A stretch of 64,000 nt of DNA, taken from the NCBI GenBank assembly GCA_030068075.1, contig CM057830.1:21112247-21176246 (forward strand), read 5' to 3'. Below the pieces are notes generated by a model that was given only the letters and a program-made list of their open reading frames with translations, made no database searches and had not been told where the DNA came from. The position numbers and the translations under genes were made by a program. This DNA comes from Paguma larvata. Its lineage: Eukaryota; Chordata; Mammalia; Carnivora; Viverridae. Shown here piece after piece: positions 63,901-64,000 of this stretch. Positions within the stretch are counted from its first letter, which is position 1. Each line of letters starts with the position of its first letter.

Positions 63901-64000
63901 ATTCCCATGGGGAAAGAAAAAGGAGAGGAAGAAGGAAGTTACATTCATTTTCCTGCACATTGCTGCTTCAGACTTAGCCAAGATATTTATTACAAGTAAG
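60984..64000. other. Non-array sequence with no recognised feature
   Basis: AT-rich sequence without array landmarks. Open frames of 87-121 codons exist (minus 61147-61455, minus 61756-62019, plus 62344-62616, plus 63634 to the edge). None shows a family motif, and none looks flanked by convincing splice sites. I see no RNA gene. Confidence 0.55.

Noticed and set aside
63634..63999. 121-codon frame open to the right edge
   Set aside because: No ATG at its start (TTG), no recognisable domain, AT-rich composition; the window edge prevents a decision.

Overview
This is a mammalian, almost certainly felid, intergenic or intronic window with no host protein-coding exon I can defend. The felid assignment rests on about fifteen tRNA-Lys-derived carnivore SINEs. 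Their tRNA-like head (CACCTGGGTGGCTCAG type), their body (GCTCAGAGCCTGGAGCCTGCTT type) and their TC-rich/A-rich tail match the cat form rather than the dog form. The carnivore L1 3' ends agree with this. Base composition is AT-rich throughout. The only sizeable reading frames are broken pieces of retroelements.

Layout. (1) 1-1832, minus strand: the 5' part of an old endogenous retrovirus, with a truncated LTR piece, a tRNA-Gly-type primer-binding site, a GC-rich leader and broken gag. It runs off the left edge. (2) About 1833-57160: a head-to-tail array of about eight diverged units. Each is roughly 5-6 kb once younger insertions are removed, and all lie in the same orientation. A unit is built from an ancient L1M (end of ORF1, inter-ORF region, sometimes 5'UTR, ORF2 3' end and 3'UTR, then ORF2 interior again), an L2-like 3' end, and about 2 kb of AT-rich sequence of unknown origin. 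(3) 57161-64000: non-array sequence with a MIR, three SINEs and otherwise nothing I recognise.

The array has been hit by many later insertions, several datable by target-site duplications (TSDs). They include a full-length carnivore L1 (15494-22398) that itself carries a complete solo ERVK-like LTR (17717-18197, 6-bp TSD) inside ORF1. There are also truncated L1 3' ends in both orientations, three MLT1-class MaLR LTRs, and SINEs. Each of these lies in a single unit, and for several I could compare another unit as an empty site. The duplications therefore appear older than the insertions.

The most interesting signal is a pair of related GC-richer segments, near 2100-2440 and 52300-52640, found only in the first and last unit. 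Each contains a close match to the CTCF core overlapping an ATGGCG YY1-type motif, in the same orientation about 50 kb apart. The right copy also ends in a strong splice-donor-like site. This combination resembles X-linked CTCF/YY1 macrosatellite or lncRNA loci, but the chromosome and any transcription cannot be established from sequence alone.
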